From Campylobacteraceae bacterium (GTDB taxonomy: Bacteria > Campylobacterota > Campylobacteria > Campylobacterales > JALSKU01): 7,599 nucleotides of DNA. The stretch is from the NCBI GenBank assembly GCA_015488975.1, contig WFMT01000178.1, forward strand, positions 1 to 7,599. The letters are read 5' to 3'. Made by a program: the position numbers and the translations under genes. This document shows, in pieces, positions 6,619 to 7,599 of the stretch. Every line of letters begins with the position of its first letter. The first letter of the stretch is position 1. The notes below the pieces were generated by a model. The model saw only the letters and a list, made by a program, of their open reading frames with translations. It was not told the origin of the DNA and did not search any database.

Positions 6619-7362
6619 ATGGCTCTATATGATAGACAATATTTACAAAATGAGGCAGCAAATAAGGCTGAAAGTACTGGCAGAAGTAGATCTAAAAGCA
6701 GCTTAGCTGTTTTTATAAAACAAACTTATCAACTTTTTGCCGCTTCATTATTGGCAGCAAGCGCCGGAGCTTTTATAGGTACTGCCTATCTATCAAGCTC
6801 GTTAGTTAGAATAGGAATAAACGGCAAACCAGCAGTTGCAGGATGGTTTTGGGGATTGGTAATTCTTGAATTTATCTTACTTTTTGGAGTTTTGGCAGCT
6901 AAGAAAAAAGAGGGATTAAATTTAATTTTACTTTTTGCTTTTACATTTGTAAGCGGATTGACGCTAACACCTATGCTATCAGCATATTTAATGATGCCAA
7001 GTGGTGCAAGTATTATAACAGAAGCATTTGTACTTACTACTGTTGCATTTGGCGGACTTTCAATCTTTGCTATGAATACAACAAGAGACTTCTCAGCAAT
7101 GGGTAAAATGCTTTTTATAACTTTGATTGTTATAATAGTAGCAGGAATTATCAATATCTTTGTAGGAAGTTCTTTACTCCAATTAGGAATCGCAAGTGTC
7201 GGGGCTATACTTTTTTCAGCCTTTATACTTTATGACACACAAAGAATCATAAGAGGCAATGTAGAAACACCCGTAGAAGCAGCGGTTTCACTATACCTTG
7301 ACTTTTTAAACTTATTTATTTCATTGTTACAGATACTTGGAATTTTCGGAAACAGAAATTAA
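6619..7362 (+). CDS. Bax inhibitor-1/YccA family membrane protein
   Basis: A 247-residue inner-membrane protein of the BI-1/YccA (TMBIM, PF01027) family. After a soluble, polar N-terminus (about 1-30) there are six or seven membrane helices, at about 32-58, 73-94, 99-121, 133-152, 163-183, 186-205 and a shorter one at 225-243. The family signature is clear near the end: L-Y-D206-T-Q-R-I-I and S-L-Y-L-D228-F-L-N-L-F. These two aspartates correspond to the pair that forms the pH-sensitive latch in the structurally characterised Bacillus YetJ calcium leak channel. Bacterial members are linked to calcium or proton leak and membrane-protein quality control (YccA with FtsH), so the exact role here is open. 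The start has AGGAG 6 bases upstream. The 74-base gap and a TATAAT box suggest it is not part of the copper operon. The stop codon overlaps the convergent gene's stop. Confidence 0.9.
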   Translation: MALYDRQYLQNEAANKAESTGRSRSKSSLAVFIKQTYQLFAASLLAASAGAFIGTAYLSSSLVRIGINGKPAVAGWFWGLVILEFILLFGVLAAKKKEGLNLILLFAFTFVSGLTLTPMLSAYLMMPSGASIITEAFVLTTVAFGGLSIFAMNTTRDFSAMGKMLFITLIVIIVAGIINIFVGSSLLQLGIASVGAILFSAFILYDTQRIIRGNVETPVEAAVSLYLDFLNLFISLLQILGIFGNRN

Positions 7363-7599
7363 AAACTACGGGTGCATTTAGCACCCGTTATATACAAAAC
7401 TTCAAATTCAAGATAATCAAGTGGATAAGTTTCTATCAATTTTTTGGTTTCTTTATAGCCAAGTTTTCTTTTGCCGCCACTGACACCGCTTCTTTTTATA
7501 TATCTGAATTTTGAAATATTATCATCAAAATAGAGTTTATAAAATTCTCTTTTATAATTTATTTTATAAAATTTAGAAAAAATATCGATAACTTCTTTA
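7359..7599 (-). CDS. Unrecognised protein, C-terminal end only
   Basis: The minus strand is open from the right edge to a TAA at 7361-7359, giving the last 79 residues of a protein whose start lies outside the window. I do not recognise the family. The visible part is basic and rich in lysine, tyrosine and phenylalanine, with F-Y-K-L-Y-F-D, then a glycine-rich basic patch S-G-V-S-G-G-K-R-K-L-G-Y, a helix-like K-E-T-K-K-L-I-E-T-Y, and L-E-F-E-V-L-Y-I near the end. No membrane segment is visible. Support comes from the uninterrupted frame, codon use like the neighbours, and the lack of any other gene there. Its last codons contain the hairpin terminator, and its stop overlaps the Bax-inhibitor stop by 4 bases. 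A slightly earlier true end is not possible, as no other in-frame stop exists. Confidence 0.6.
   Translation of the reverse strand, partial: KEVIDIFSKFYKINYKREFYKLYFDDNISKFRYIKRSGVSGGKRKLGYKETKKLIETYPLDYLEFEVLYITGAKCTRSF
7368..7388. terminator. Intrinsic terminator, possibly bidirectional
   Basis: A perfect 8-base stem ACGGGTGC (7368-7375) and GCACCCGT (7381-7388) with loop ATTTA is by far the most GC-rich hairpin in this AT-rich window. On the plus strand it lies 5 bases after the Bax-inhibitor stop but is followed only by TTATATA. On the minus strand it is followed by AGTTTTT, a better T-run, and it would end the convergent gene's transcript just at its stop codon. It probably serves both genes. 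Confidence 0.8.

Overview
The window looks like chromosomal DNA from a Campylobacterota (epsilonproteobacterial) organism, probably a free-living Sulfurimonas/Sulfurovum/Arcobacter-like bacterium rather than a host-adapted Campylobacter or Helicobacter. The clues are the AT-rich, lysine/isoleucine/asparagine-rich coding, AAGGAG-type ribosome binding sites, a copper chaperone with the ITCNNC motif seen in Helicobacter CopP, and a Bax-inhibitor-1 protein whose N-terminus is close to what I remember for Campylobacter. The genus is inference. No mobile element, CRISPR array, tRNA or rRNA is visible.

Layout. Three genes on the minus strand fill the left quarter. In transcription order they are a DUF2249 protein (1563-2063), a PAS-like protein with a degenerate HPt domain (719-1453, TTG start), and the 5' part of a membrane sensor with a nitrate/nitrite-sensing (NIT) domain (1-697), which runs off the left edge. 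Diverging from these on the plus strand is a tightly packed copper-handling operon: a CopZ/CopP chaperone (2203-2418), the Cu(I)-exporting ATPase CopA (2422-4611), a Tat-exported CueO-like multicopper oxidase (4614-6101) and a lipoprotein c-type cytochrome (6113-6544). The gaps inside the operon are only 2 to 11 bases. A Bax inhibitor-1/YccA membrane protein (6619-7362) follows behind its own likely promoter. It meets, tail to tail, the C-terminal end of an unrecognised minus-strand gene (7359-7599) that leaves the right edge. A GC-rich hairpin terminator lies inside the last codons of that gene.

How the genes work together. The copper operon covers the whole export route: the chaperone carries cytoplasmic Cu(I) to CopA, CopA pumps it to the periplasm, and the oxidase there can convert Cu(I) to the less toxic Cu(II). 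The lipoprotein cytochrome may link that chemistry to the respiratory chain (inference). The left-hand genes suggest sensing of nitrogen oxides. The 139-base divergent gap has a perfect FNR-type palindrome (TTGAT-N4-ATCAA). Its centre lies about 41.5 bases from plausible start sites in both directions, so one FNR/CRP-family protein could control both sides. No CueR-type copper operator and no copper regulator gene were found in the window.
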